Assembly: GCF_024763615.1 (NCBI RefSeq)
Contig: NC_077222.1
Coordinates: 5,766,001 to 5,830,000 of the forward strand
DNA: 64,000 nt
Direction: 5' to 3'
From: Phlebotomus papatasi
Lineage: Eukaryota > Arthropoda > Insecta > Diptera > Psychodidae
Below are positions 11,761 to 25,400 of the stretch, piece by piece. Position 1 is the stretch's first letter, and every line of letters starts with the position of its first letter. Below the pieces are notes generated by a model that saw only the letters and a list, made by a program, of their open reading frames with translations, ran no database searches and was not told the origin of the DNA. Made by a program: the position numbers and the translations under genes.

Positions 11761-11792
11761 TGCAGGATAAACTTGAAAAGATACGTCTTATA
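11761..11792 (-). promoter_or_regulatory. Core promoter of P450 A (TATA + Inr)
   Basis: On the minus strand, TATAAGA begins at 11792, and a GCAGTC initiator with A(+1) at 11761 follows 31 bases later. This predicts a 5' UTR of about 96 nt before the ATG at 11665. That is close to the roughly 98 nt predicted for paralogue B, which supports both calls. TSS not measured. Confidence 0.5.
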
Positions 11793-12950
11793 TCAGCTTT
11801 TGAAATGATTATAAACATTGTACAAATTGTCTTGAGATACAAACTCAGATAGGAACAAAAACATATTGATGTATAAATTGGCACTGAACAAGCTGGAAGT
11901 CAAATAAAAACTAAAATTATCAAAAAAAAAAAGCTTCCGATTATATAGTTTGTTGGCTAATCTGCATCTATGTAGAATTTACCAGCACGCAAAAATACAA
12001 AGCAAGAAACAAGCTTTTTATTAAACAATTTACTAAACATACCGTGGAATATTAAGTTCACAAAAAAAATTAAAGATCTCGGTCAAATCTCGTGAGAAAA
12101 TCCATGAACAGTGAAATTTGTTTACTAATAACATCATGTTTAGCATGTCACATAAAACTTACTTCCCATCTCTTATCACTATATAATTATCATGAGTTTT
12201 TTTCATAATGAAAGAGGAAAGATATTTGTTTTGGTTTTAGTGCGTGATGTCTGTCGTTTACCTTAGATATTTTACAAGGTTCTATCGATTAACATAAGTT
12301 TTTAAGCGCCGTTAATCTTAATTAAAGTTAAACTGTAAAACAATGAGAAATATTTTTTTATAATTGCTAATAACCGTCAAACCAAAATTATCTTTTTTAC
12401 ATTTTTGCTAATATTAAACGAAGATGATCATAATTTTTTGCTCAAACAATTGCTTTACGTTTTATGGCTTTATTTGCGATGTTGCTAAAATCCATGATTA
12501 CTCAAAAAAGTGCGTCTTATTTTAAAAGATTTTACAACTCTTCTAATCGTATTGAGGTATAGTTATATCTGTCTAGCGCGTCTGGCATTGAATTCTTAGA
12601 TTATTTGATGTTTATTTCTATTTCTTTAACCATTATCTTAGAAGCGCCCATTTAATGTTCCTAATTGTGTAATCGTTATAAGACCAATGTCTAATAGGTT
12701 ACATTAAAAGGCTGTTATCGGTGTTATAGATCATGAAAATATCCCAATCTTAACTATTTTGTAAATCGATTGAAAAAGAGAAGAGTAATAAATAAAACGT
12801 ATTCAGAATAACGAATAATAATATTAAAGACAATATCCATGCAGTATCGAACAAAGAAGAAAAAACATTTATAAAAACCATGTCACTGTCTGTTTCGATT
12901 TGTAGAAGAAATAAACAAAATGGCAAAAAACAAAAATAAACACTGAAGTA
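11793..12950. other. AT-rich intergenic DNA upstream of P450 A
   Basis: No ORF of substance and no recognised repeat. It presumably includes upstream control sequence for P450 A. Confidence 0.4.
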
Positions 12951-14141
12951 GAGTGGAATCACCACTTTTCGCCAGTGCCTCACTTTTCGCCACTTATATT
13001 GAAATCGCTATTTTTCGCGATTTATGAAATAAATTAGCCGTAAAGTTATTTATATTTTTACTGCTACTACGTAGGGGAGACTGGGGCAAAAAGTAACAAA
13101 ACGGATATTTTATTTTTTACAAGCTACTCGAGCGCTTCAAAAATTTCTAATTAGCGCAGTTTTATAGGAAATTTACCGCTCTACAACTTTGTGAAAGTAA
13201 TTTTTCTCTATTTTGTAAGGAAATACGTTTATCGACCCAATTTCCAAAAGGTAATTTTGTGACTATTCTCAAAAATGCTGGGGCAAAAAATTTGCACGAT
13301 TTGTAAAATAAATGAGTCGCAAAGATCTTTGTATTTTTACTGCTGCTACGTATAGAGTAGAAAAATAATAATTATTCGTTTTGGATTTACGATTTTAAAC
13401 ATTTTTTAGAGCAATATTTTAAAGCAAGTGCATCGAATCCAATATTTCTTACCAAATATAGTATGTGTCATCAAATTTTCATCAACCAAAATTTACCTTT
13501 TTGGATAAATAATTTGTCTATTGAATATTTAATTACACTTGTGGAATAGATAAAATTTGTATTTAGTTTATTAATATTTTATTTTATATTATTTTTATAT
13601 AAAAATGAGGCATGGCGAAAAGTGGTAATATTTTGGAATGATTTTATCACCTGTCGCCATCTCTTTTCAATAGATGACGCTAACTACCCTTCATTGATTA
13701 TCAGTTGTAAAATCTGCATTGTTTACTTTCTGAATTAATAAAGTAGTTTGTTTTCTCAAATAAAAGCGGAGAAAAATCATTTAAAGTGAGTAAAGATAGG
13801 GTGATCATGAGGAAAGAGAAATACTGAATGTATTCTTTGCATAATATTTCCCAAAATAATAGAGTTTGAACTTTTTCAAGTGAGTGGCGAGAAGTGGTTA
13901 CAGAACTGGCGAAAAGTGGTAAAAAGTGGCGACGAAGTGGTTATTTTAATATTGTTAATAAAAATCAGTTTTTTAAGTAGTCCAGGGTTAAAGTGGAGGA
14001 CTTATGTTTTCACGAATCTGTAGCCAATACATCTAAGTAACTTTGTGTCAAATTTGAGTTATCTTGTAATAAGGGTTCAAAAGTTACAATAAAATTAATT
14101 CCCGTTTTTCCGAAACATGGCGATAAGTGGTTACTCCACTC
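12951..14141. mobile_element. 1.2-kb TIR element with internal 'GGCGAAAAGTGG' repeats
   Basis: Left end GAGTGGAATCACCACTT and right end AAGTGGTTACTCCACTC are inverted repeats with about three mismatches over 23 bp, each flanked by TA (12949-12950 and 14142-14143). The interior repeats a GGCGAAAAGTGG-type word many times on both strands, near both ends and at 13610 and 13880-13940. It also includes a TAGGGGAGACTGGGGCA terminus-like word at 13072. No transposase ORF, so non-autonomous. Confidence 0.7.
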
Positions 14142-16529
14142 TACGCCAAAATGTTCTCAAATATTTTCCCCTCAAGATTTCAGTGCTAGTACTGCCCTCG
14201 GGCGATGATTATTGGAAACTTACTGATGAACTTTAATCATCATTTACCAAAGCTTTCGAACCCACGCTTATACACAATTGATTATATACAATGATTTATA
14301 AATAAATTAATATCAGCAGTTATTTATGCATAGTACCCCTAATTTATATTAAAACCGTATATCTTCTTTAATTTTTATGCAAATCTTATAATGTGAAGTG
14401 CGTTTCGAGGGGAGGGGCAGAGAAAAGCCGATGCCTCTTAAAAGAAACTAAACGGATAGAGCATAAATTTAGCGATTTACAGCAATAAATGCCCTGCTAA
14501 GGCATTCCTAAATATTCGAGACGCAATGCCTCCTTTCTAGGTCAGCGCCTCTGGTGATGGTGGAGACGACTGTATTAGTTAAGTAGTCGATCGTACGATC
14601 TCAGTGAGTACGAAAGTGAGTTCGTATTGAGTCGTACAAGTGACTAGACGTAGTGCGGAAAGTTCTCTACTGTCTGGAGCCCACACCAATCGATTCCATA
14701 AGCTGGTCACCTCCTAAGTATCTCTAGATTTAAGAATAGATATTGCTTGCCCTTTATAAACGATAAGTTTAAAACTCTAAGGAATTTTCCTAGGTTGAAA
14801 GCCCTCTTATTGTATCTTTTAGGATTTTTAAAAAGCCAAAAATCCTCAAATTTTGATTAAAAATTAATTTATATGTAACAAACTCTAATATTAAAAGAAC
14901 TTCAAATAGCTTTTTAAATGACTTTGGAGAAACTTTTGATACACTTTTCTTTAAATAAGTAATATTGTCTTAGAAGAGCTTTTAAGATATCTCTCAAACT
15001 TTTTACATATGTCTAAAATAATCAAAATCGGTTTAGCATAAAATTTTTAGCGAATTTTTTGAATGGAACTCTGCTGAAAAAAATTTTGAGACTCTAAAGG
15101 ACATTTCCGTTCAAGAAAAAAACTTCCCTGGTTTTCTTAAGCATGTTTTAGGCTTACGAAATCCGCCAAGTTCATTGAGTTGGACTTTGTTTAAATTGTA
15201 TTTTCAAATTTTTCAATTCTTATTTTTAAATAATTTACCCACCAAAAAGCTCATTTGGAAATGTTTTTGAAGAATTTGTTGTGGAAATGCTCTTGTCTTT
15301 TACAAATAATTTGAAATCAGAAAAAATCAAGATTTGGAATAATGGTGAATTTTGAACAGAAAAAAAAACAGAAACTTTCATAAAATCACTCAAACAATCG
15401 CGAAAAATGGCTTAAGAGTAATAAAAATGATTTTCGAATAAAAATAAAAAGTACTTATCGGTTACGAATCGGTTCATTCTGGTGACCACTAAAATATATC
15501 CAAAAAGTAGATATAATATTACATTCTTTGAAAACCTAATGAAAACAATTTTGAGTTGTAAGTTAAAATCATCAAAATCAGATTAAAATAGGATTTATAT
15601 CGGTTTTTTTAGTAAAAGAACCATTTTGGTTTAAAAACGTTTCTTTTGGGACATACATAGAAATGAATAAAAAACTAGATCATACATAATTGTATTTCCA
15701 AAAAATCCTAGTCCCCTCTCGGCCCTTCTCTTAGAGGGAATTGGGGCACCTTTAAAATGGTTTTTTTTTCTTTTTATAAATGAAATTGAACCTTTTCCTA
15801 ATAAAATTTAGTTTAATTTTGATTTTTTTGATTTGGTTGATTTTTGAGTATTTTATTATTTATCATAATTACAGAAAACGTAACAAACTTTGAATCAATG
15901 GTAATGCATCTGCTTTAATTTTAAAATTTTGCTAATTAGAACCTTTTCAGGCTTTTTAATTATAAATGGGATTTTTTTAAGTGAGTTAATAATTTTTTGT
16001 ACCTCTTTTGTATCATATAATATCGGTGAGAAGGATTGTGTTACTCTTACTTTAGGGTTAGGAAAAAGATTTTATAAGAGAGCTCATTTTAATTAATAAA
16101 GTTTCAGTCAATAGCTCTTCGCAGATCATAAAAACCAAATGATATTTGCTGCAATTAACTACTTGGTTTATTTTTTTAAAGCACTTGAAGATAGCAGAAG
16201 TACCGTATATTTATTATGATAAGCAAATAAACAGTGTGCTCAAAGATAAGATGACATATTTACTATTTTAGTATCATTGTTGTTTTTTTTTCTATACGTT
16301 TTATAATAGAAATTAGAAATTAGTAGCAAAACAACCGGGTTTATTAATCGGAAGTTTCATTTATTTCCTTCATAATAATTTTTGTTTTTTAGATTAAAAT
16401 GTCATAACAAAATTAGAATATGATGCACATATATATATAGGCCTTATTTTTTTTTTAAATTTGATATGGGTTTTTTGTATAACAAAAACAGAGTAAAAGT
16501 GTCAAAAACTCGCAAAATAAGCATATTTT
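14142..16529. other. AT-rich intergenic DNA between the P450 genes
   Basis: No gene seen. 14545-14565 holds a GCGCCTCTGGTGATGG word like the dispersed core motif. 14575-14650 is rich in GTACGA/TCGTAC words. AT-rich sequence with weak dispersed repeats makes up the rest. The 3' end of P450 B is expected at the right side. Confidence 0.4.
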
Positions 16530-19500
16530 TTAGCGAGGTTCAAACTTAATCCAAAATTGCGGGGGTAGAGTTATCAAGCCGCAGATGGTTTTGGAAAGGT
16601 CAGGTAGTTTATCGTTTGGAGGTTGTCGGATGTTGAAGTTTTGGGCCAAGGCTGAAATCATGAGGAAGAGAGTATTGCGGGCAAAGGTTTCTCCTGCACA
16701 GAGTCGTTTTCCAGCTCCGAAGGGGAGGGATTTGTCTAGCTTTAGGGAGAGTTTTCCGTCTTCCCCGATGAATCTTTCAGGCCGGAAGACTTCAGGATCT
16801 CCCCAGAGTTTGGGATCCATATGGAAGGCATACAGTCCAGGAACGACAAATGCTCCTTCAGGGACGTCGTATCCCAAGAGTTTGGTGTCAACGACGGCTT
16901 TGTGGGGAATTGCTGATGGAACAAGTGTTTCAAGGCGCATAATTTCACGAATAGTAGCTTCTACGTAGGGTAGATTAATTCTGTCGTCGAGTTCTGGTAG
17001 TCTTCCTCTGCCTACAACTTCGTCAATCTCTTTCTGCATCTTTATTAGGATTTCTGGTTGCAGTAGAAGGCGTTGGATAAGGAAACCAATGGTTACAGGA
17101 ACAGCAGTCAACGCAGGGAAGAAGAAATCCACACAGATGAGGATTAGTTGTTCGTCTAGAAAGATATTGGTTCAGAAGGGTTAGGAAATCAAATTCAAAT
17201 TGGGTTTTTGAGGTTTATTCTTACAGTGAAACACAGGATTTTTAATCCCTTCCTCTTGCTGAGCCTTCATCTCCCGGATGTACAAATCAATGAAGTTCCT
17301 CTCGTGGGAGTTGTCAAAAGTTTCAACGTGCTTGTCTACGATTAACTTGATGAACTTGTAGAGTCCTTCATTGCCATCTCTCAGGTTGACGTAGTCAGAC
17401 TTTTCCGGGAAGATGTGTCGTATCCATGGAACAACACTTAACAGCTTCCCATAGTCATCACCAGCTTTTTGGAACTGCATTCCGGCACTTCCAGTTCTGA
17501 TTGAAAAATATTGATTAGGGTAGAGGTTTCGATGCTTTGCTTTAGGATAATCTTACTCGTATAGGATTCCTTGCTCGCTTCTGGGGAACTTTTCGCCTGA
17601 TAGGATCTTCAAGAACGCATTACTCATGGAGGCAAAGAAGATATCTGGTACTAAAACGTAGCCATTCTTCATGATTTTCTGTCAAGGAAATAAATTTATA
17701 GTTCTGAAATTGCTTTAAACTTAAGGGCTTTCTCTTACGTGTTCATGAGGATATTTCGGTCCGTTCCTGAGGATGTCCAAGAACAAACAAATTTCATCTC
17801 TAACTTCAATCTCCAACTCGGCAAATCGTCTTCCAAATCCATAATCTCGGAGATGTCTTAGCGTGAATCGTCGCTGATCCTTCCAAAACGGTCCTTCGAC
17901 AAAGAAGATCCCTCGACGATTCATCTTAGGGTCTCTCATTCGAGCAAGGAAAATATCCGGACGCCCATCAAATTCACTTCTCGTAAGGATCTCTTTGGTG
18001 CCTTCATAGTCATTGCAAATAATTGTAGGGGCCCCAGCGACGTATAGGCCGATCGTTTTGGATTTGTACCACTTAGTCAACCATAGAACTCCTTTATGGA
18101 TTTCTTTTCGATTTAGAAGTAATAAGAATAAGTATGATCCTACGTAAGGCAATCGAGGTGGTCCTGTAAGAAAGAAATGGTATGAAAGACGATTAAAGTT
18201 TGTTTAAAGTTTATTAAAGATTTATGAACACCTGTTTAGCGATATAATCTATTTGGAAGTGTTTCCGAAATTGTTTTTAATCGCTTCTTTATCGCATTTA
18301 CAACTCTACCTAATTATCGGTCCATTGAAAATTACTGTGATAACAAACAAAAACTCTTTTAGACTATTAGGACATTTGCTAATCTTTGAATTTTTCGAGG
18401 CCTAGTCTTTTGCGATTTCAAGAAAACATTTGCAAAGCAATAAAATTTTAATTATGTAATGAGACATTGTTCTTTCAAAAATTATCTTACAATATTAAAC
18501 CACGCAATTTTAATTACGACTTTAGGCAAAGTTTAGATAAGAACTGACTTAAGTTTAGAATCCTAAAATCATGATAAATTCTTATCCATACTCAAAATGT
18601 TTATGATCAAGTAATAGCATATGAAATCTTAAATGTTTCTTGCATCATGATAATGAGAGACATGATATTTTTCAATTTTCCGATAAAAGTGACATTTATT
18701 AAGATGTTTTTAAAGTTCTATAAAAGGAGTTACGGTAATGCCATATGAGATGTCAGGTAGCAATCGGTTCTTACTCTTACTTCTTAGCAATTTAACGAAA
18801 AATACCTTCAGGGATTTTTCTTCTCCTAACAGGGATTTTATTATCCGTAATTCAGAAGAATATTAGGTCAAGAAGCCTCAAATAGACTCAGGTTGAGCAT
18901 CGAGAATATTTAGTCTGTAAATTTTGTCAGTAAAGGATTAGTCCAAATTATCATACACTAATGCCCTAGACAGACTTGCGGCTTAAGCCGAGAGACGTCT
19001 CACTGGGAAACTGATGGGAATGTACTCTAAACATTCTTTTAAATATAATTACATTAACCCGTCTCTCGCCTTAAGTCGTAGGCATCTCCGGCCCTTAAGG
19101 GCCCAAATAGTCTCAGGCTGATCCTCGAGAATATTTAGCATACAAAATCTGGCAGTAAAGGATCCAGTAAAGGATCCAAAGAAGTTCTAAATTGATGATC
19201 GTAAGCCCACAGTGTAAATATGACAGTTTGGGATAAATTTACTGCTGGCTTTTACAGGATAAATATTCTCGAGGATCAGCCTGAGTCTATTTAGGCTTTA
19301 AGGCCACTGAGGAAGGCTTGGAGACTGAGCCGAAAGCTTTGGGAAGAATCGTTGTTTTTCTGAGCTGCCCTATATCCCCGACGCTCACCGGTTTCTTCAC
19401 AATACAACTATATACCTTTCATTTAAGCCTACATTGACCAAGAAGAGTTGAGGAACAATGGAAATATAAAGATTAAAAAATGTTGTTTATATCTTACATT

Positions 19501-21015
19501 GATACAACTTCTAGCCTTTAAAAAAAAAGTTGTAAGATCTCATAGAATATACAAAATCGGTCGAAAATTTGCGAATTTTAACACTTTTCTTATTGTTTGA
19601 AATCTTTGATGACCTGGAGTGCCCCTTGCGGTCAACTTCTGAATTTATCTCTACCGTTATTTTGTAGGGTTTTTCGAGACCTTTCGTTTGAGTATTCATT
19701 GATTAAGTTCGGTTGATACATTTCTAAGATACAAGGATTAAATTACCGTAGATACGGGTGACCTTGATCCCCTACTGTTCGAAAGCTTTTCCTTAATTCT
19801 AATGTTTAAAAATGGTCCTCACCGATTAGACATGGTAGATTGGATCGGTAAAGACTCATTAAGTGCTACAATTAAAGAAAAGCTTACGAACAAGAGGGCA
19901 AAGTCACCTGAATCTACGGTACTATACTTCGAGCCCTCCATGTTTTAATGTCCTCCTCCGTATGTTATGCATAATGATATATACTTTTATGTACATTTCG
20001 AGACTATGCAGTCATATTCTTGGTCATAAATATCATGTATTTTATGTAGCAATTTATGTTCTGGTTTTCAAAAAAGGTAGTACGGAAATGTGCTCTCCCT
20101 TAGAACCCTCCTTTCGAATAATGTGAATTTCTTTTAATTTTTCTAAGAGAGATTCACACATAATTATCACATAATTATCAGTAAATTGATAATAAGCTAA
20201 CTAATATTTAACAGAAATGTGTAAGTCTCTTACGAAAAATTAAAAAAAAATCACATTATTCGAAGTTATAAGCGTTCGAAAGGAGAGTACTTTCCCCTAG
20301 TTTGGTTTGACCGGAGTTCTAAACTTAATACTATTCGAGAAACCAAATTCAAAATAATAAAATAAACTTTTTTTTTTCACCATAAAAATCATAAACTAGA
20401 ATAATTTATTATGTTGAATTGTAAAAAAACGTTTTTAATCATTTTAGCAAATTACTTTCAAGAACGATTAAATGTTTTGTTAAAGTTTTGCATTCTTAAA
20501 TGCATTGTTAAAACGTAATAAAACTTTCGCTTTTTGCACTTTTTTTTGCGACTTTCCACTAAAAAGGGGCAACATTTTTAATATCTTATCATCACTCATT
20601 TTTCTTTTTTTTGGCGGTATTCTTTCAAGAAATATTTTTATTGCCCACTAAAATTCATCTTTCGATTTTGTGCGTATAGAAGTGAAAGTCAACGAACGCG
20701 AGAAGGAAATTAAATATGGGTAAAAATACTGATCAATCACAGTTTAGTGACGTAAACTTTCATTTTAAAACTGGATCTTAAGGTCCAAGAGTGTTTGCTG
20801 AATTAAGTCATTTTAATATTCAACACAATTTATTCCACTTTAAATCCGTTCAAGAGATTTTCTTGGTTGTTTTTTTTATCACTGATATTTGGTTAAAATC
20901 TGAGAAAGTTTGTCCTCTGACCTGGTGGAAAATTCTTGGGCCGGTAGAACATGTATTTGTAGATTCTGTAGAGAATCAGGCTTATCGTGAGTCCAATTAA
21001 GATAATAGACGCCAT
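16530..21015 (-). CDS. Cytochrome P450 B, CYP304-like (5 exons, complete)
   Basis: Tandem paralogue of P450 A, 512 residues. Exons: 21015-20922, 18163-17739, 17678-17557, 17496-17225, 17155-16530; lengths 94, 425, 122, 272 and 626 nt are identical to A. N-terminal anchor MASIILIGLTISLILY, hinge RPKNFPPGPP, K-helix EIMR, FRPERF and haem loop FGAGKRLCAG are all present. The I-helix again lacks AGxxT (DFFFPALTAVP). Both genes share phases and the same first-intron position, so they arose by duplication. The last exon is far more alike than exons 1-4. Intron 1 (2.76 kb) holds MITEs. A young BEL/Pao LTR ends about 0.6 kb upstream of the predicted TSS. The monooxygenase fold is certain; the CYP304 name is likely only; the substrate is unknown. 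Confidence 0.9.
18871..19302. mobile_element. MITE cluster in P450 B intron 1
   Basis: Three adjoining pieces. 18871-18946 is half a CCCAAATAGACTCAGG-family element. 18963-19094 is a foldback element with arms GGCTTAAGCCGAGAGACG / CGTCTCTCGCCTTAAG; a second copy is at 41476-41612. 19096-19302 is a complete CCCAAATAG element ending CTGAGTCTATTTAGG. No ORFs. Such clusters show repeated insertion at one spot. Confidence 0.65.
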
Positions 21016-21112
21016 GGTCTAAAGATTTTTTAACTTCAACTTCTCACTATAATTCACTATATTTCTTTGCACTTTCAATTTGAACTGTATCCGTAGACGT
21101 CTCGATCGCAAC

Positions 21113-21142
21113 TGAAAGAAAATGCGATGGGGCTTTTAAATA
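21113..21142 (-). promoter_or_regulatory. Core promoter of P450 B (TATA + Inr)
   Basis: On the minus strand, TATTTAAAAG starts at 21142, and a perfect arthropod initiator TCAGTT follows with A(+1) at 21113, 29 bases downstream. The 5' UTR would be about 98 nt. This is the standard TATA-Inr spacing, so I trust it more than the A promoter. Confidence 0.65.
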
Positions 21143-21717
21143 CTTTGGAGAGCTCCCCAGTCTCAAGACAAGACTAATCAACATTATACAACCTCCTACT
21201 CCTCTCTTGCTTCGGCATCTTTCACCGCGAAAGATCAGCTCTATTTACATTTCTGATAAGACCCGTCAGAAGTGTAAATGTTTGAGATCACAAAACAATG
21301 ATACCACATGTCTATCAATTGATATCAAAGGGAAAAGAAATGCTTGATACATAATTCAAATCTTTGTATAAAATGTATTTAAATGTCTATGTGTCCATTA
21401 TCAGTTTAATTCGAGAAGATTTTTGAAATGAATTTTTGCTACTCACCATTGGTGATAATAAAACAATCTAGATTCTAGAACACGTTGCTATGGAATGCTT
21501 GAAATAATTAGGATTAATGTTGAAGTGAAACGGAAAATTTTTATTAAAATTATCTTATCAATTATTTAAAAAGAAAAAGGAAATAAGAGCTCATATCATA
21601 CAGTGAATAAGGAATATTGTAATAGCAAAAGATGTCGATTTGCAGTTTTCAACGACCGCCCTACATGAGTCGATATTATCTCAAGACTAATTTCTCGTTA
21701 CTATTTTCCAAAACTAC

Positions 21718-22425
21718 TGTGCAATCACACAAACCTTTCAATGAGAAGAAAATACAAAGATATTAAAATCCCCACGTTCCAGATCACTTGCACAAGCTGT
21801 GCCTTTTCCAACGAACCTTTTAAATAGAAAAAAATGATAGCGAAAATCAGCGCCCACCCTCAAGCTCAAATGGATTGATTGTGATTCCCTGTACGCACCT
21901 TGAAATAGTAGAAAAAATATAAAAATTAGGGCAATCTGCCCGTCCACTAAATATCCGTGGTCGAACGGACAAAATTTTTCCAGTGTCGCAAGTCAGCTCT
22001 GGATTTTCACCAGGAAAAATTTGCTGCACACAGCTACCACGAGGTTGCACGTGGTGGGGCAAATTTCGATGAAGAAAAATCACAATTTCCGCCACCAATA
22101 TTTTATTAACAATAGTTTTTCACGTCTACCACCTCACTGACAATTTCACTAAGTTTAAACTATTTTTTTTTACAATTCTTACTACTTTGATTTTTCACTA
22201 TAAATTTCTTTGCTCTCTGGCCACTTAATACTTCAAGACTAAATGATGAAAAAAGAAGTTAGATGGGAAAAGTGATGAGGAAGTGGGAATTGGAAAACGG
22301 GATCTTTTTGGGAGTGATAGAAAACTTGCTCTTCTGGAGTGGTCAGATAATTCGCTGGCAAGCTATTTGGCGCGCGTCGCACGCAACTCATTTGCAACTC
22401 CCGCCAAAACTTAAAGGTTTAAACA
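21718..22425 (-). repeat. 3' LTR of the BEL/Pao element
   Basis: 708 bp, starting TGTGCAATCACAC and ending GGTTTAAACA on the plus strand. It contains the stop codon of the Gag-Pol ORF at 22419-22421. It lies upstream of P450 B and reads in the same direction, 605 bp from that gene's predicted TSS. Confidence 0.95.
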
Positions 22426-25400
22426 TTCTCCCCCGGGTGCTCCGACTGATCTGTCGATTGGTTGGAGCACACATCTGGATCCTCATCAAGAAGCCGTGCA
22501 ATTTTTGTGATCGGGCGCACATAAAGTCCTTGTGGAGTTCTCACTGAAACGACGCGTACACGCCCATCCTTTCCAGATGTGACCGTTTCCACTTGACCCA
22601 ATATCCATTTGCTACCAGTCTGTGTTTCATCCAGCATAAGCACAACATCCTGTGGGGCAATGTTTGGCTGATCGCACCTCCATTTGTTTCGTTGTTGGAG
22701 AGTGTTCAAATAGAAGACTCTAAACTTTTGGCCAAACGTTTGAGCTCGATGCTGACACAACTGCCAACAAGACAATCTGTTCACAGGAACATGGATAACA
22801 TCAGGGTCTGGCGGAGCATTTCCTGGTGCGCCAGTGAGAAAATGCCCTGGGGTCAGAAATGATAGTTCATTAGGGTCATTAGAGATACGACAAATTGGGC
22901 GGCTGTTTAGAATTGCTTCTATCTGGCATAAAACTGTAGAGATTTCCTCATAAGAAAGAGTCGCATGTTGAGAGATTCTAGTGAGATGATGCTTGACGCT
23001 TTTCACACATGCTTCCCACAAGCCACCATGATGGGGAGCCCTTGGTGGATTAAATTGCCAAATCACACCATCGCCAGAAGTTTGTGACTGAATCTCTCGT
23101 TGAAATTGCTCTTGCTGGTACAAACGAGCTATCTCACGTGCTGCACCTTCAAAGTTTTTCCCATGGTCGGAAAACATGTTGCGTGGTGTATTCCGTCTCG
23201 CTGCGAAGCGGCGAAAAGATGCCAGAAAAGCCTCAGTCGATAAACTCGTTACGAATTCAAGATGCACGGCTTTGCTGGCCATGCACACGAAGACGGCAAT
23301 GTATCCTTTGCAAAGTCCGACATTTCTTTGGGCCACTCCCCGAGGCACCGATGGACGATACTGGATGGGTCCAGCAAAATCTACTCCAGTAGATTGAAAC
23401 GGACGAAAATATTTAACCCGATGATGAGGCAGTTGACCCATCAATTGAGTGAGTGGCTTCGGATTTGCTCGGCGACATCTTACACAGCGACGGATTATCT
23501 TTCTGGTAGAATTACGACCTCCGATAGGCCAAAACCTCTGACGTACTGTAGCCAAGAGGAGCGACGGCCCCGCATGAAGTTGCCGCAAGTGCTCTTTTTC
23601 AATGATGAGGTCGGTTAAGCGAGACTTAGGAAGGATAATCGGATGCTTGGTTGAAAAGGTTTCATCAGACTGCTCCAGTCTCCCACCAACACGGATGATA
23701 CCATCGGGATCAACAAACGGAGTGAGGGACCCAAGCTGTTTCCATTTGGAATTCATGACAGTTTTCTGGGCAGTAAGATGTCTCATTAGGCCCGGAAAAT
23801 TTTCAGTCTGGTCCATACGAATTAGGACTTTGAGTCCTTTCTCCAATTCTTCAGCAGAGATTGGTCCCGAATGACGACTTCCCTCCGGTATTGATTGCTT
23901 GATAAACCGAAGCCAGTGCACAGTAAGACGCTGCAACTTGTCCAAAGAGGAAGCATGACCCAACAACTTGGATAAAATTGACCGTTCCTCGCCCGATGAC
24001 GTCTCAACTAGTACTGTAGGGTCTGTGTGAGGAAATGAATCCTTATTGAACTCTGGAGGCCACGACTCCTGAGATTCTAGTAACCATGACGGTCCATTCC
24101 ACCACAACGACGAATCGGAAAGTTGTCTGGGAGAAGCCCCACGCGAGATAAGATCTGCTGGGTTCATCTTGGTGGAAACATGGCGCCATTGAGACGTTTT
24201 CGACACTGCTAAGGTCTCCTTGACACGCTTCGCGATGAATATTTTGAAATTATCCGTAGTACTGTGTAACCAGTGCAGCACGACCATAGAATCACACCAG
24301 AAATGAGTTTCAGCAGGATTGTAAATAGTTTCGATTTTGCGAGCTAATTCTCCAGCCAGATGAGCTCCACAGAGCTCGAGACGAGGGATCGTCAATTGCG
24401 GTTTAAGAGGCGCAACTCGGGACTTGGATGTCAATAACTGGGAGCATCGATTGTCCGCGGAGTCCTGTGTAACAATATATGCTGCTGCTCCATATGCTTT
24501 GAGGCTTGCATCACAGAAAATGTGTAGCTCCACTCTGATAGGATTAGCGATAGAGGATATCCATCTGGGGACAGAGACTTCATCAATATGCTGCAAATTG
24601 ATCACATAGTCTTGCCAAGACTTTGATATCTCTGTTGGGAATTCATCGTCCCATCCCTTGGTTTGGCGGTGAACATCCTGTAAAAGGATTTTGGCTACAA
24701 CGATGATTGGGCCAACGAGACCGATTGGATCAAATAAGCGTGCTATTGCAGCAGTCATCTGTCTTTTGGTTTTGCATTCCTCTGATGGAGATATTGGGGA
24801 GTAGAACTTGAAACAATCCGTGTGTGGATCCCATTTAAGGCCGAGAGCACTTGACAAGGACTCCCCAATGTTGACATCACCTCTGGAATTAGCAACGCAG
24901 GAGGGCATCAACTGAGACTGATTGCTTGTCCATTTAGCTAGTTGGAATCCTGCACTCTGGAGCACATCAATGAGCTGGGATTTAATGAGTATGGCTTCAT
25001 CGAGGGAATCGGTAGATACAAGACAGTCGTCAACATAAAATGAACGCCGGAGAGCCATGGATGCAAGCGGATGCGACTGTTGGTGTTCTTGGGCCAACTG
25101 TAATAGGGCTCTGGTGGCCAGAAAAGGGCTAGAGGCGACACCGAAGCAGACGCGTGTGACTCTGTAGTCTTGTATAGGTTGAGATTTATCAGGGCGCCAC
25201 ACAAACCTCTGAAAATCTGAGTGTGACGGATCTAAAACCACCTGCAGATACATTTTGCTGATGTCTGCTGTAAGTGCAAATTGGCAACGCCGGAAGCGCA
25301 AGAGGGTCTCTGCTAAAGTAGGTTGGACCGTCGGGCCCACTCGCAGCAAATGATTGAGACAGAGACCATTAGAGGTTTTTGCACTTGCATTGAAGACAAT

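Noticed and set aside
21738..22098. Small ORFs repeated in each LTR (69 and 83 codons)
   Set aside because: They recur only because the LTR is repeated; no signal of translation and no known BEL gene there.
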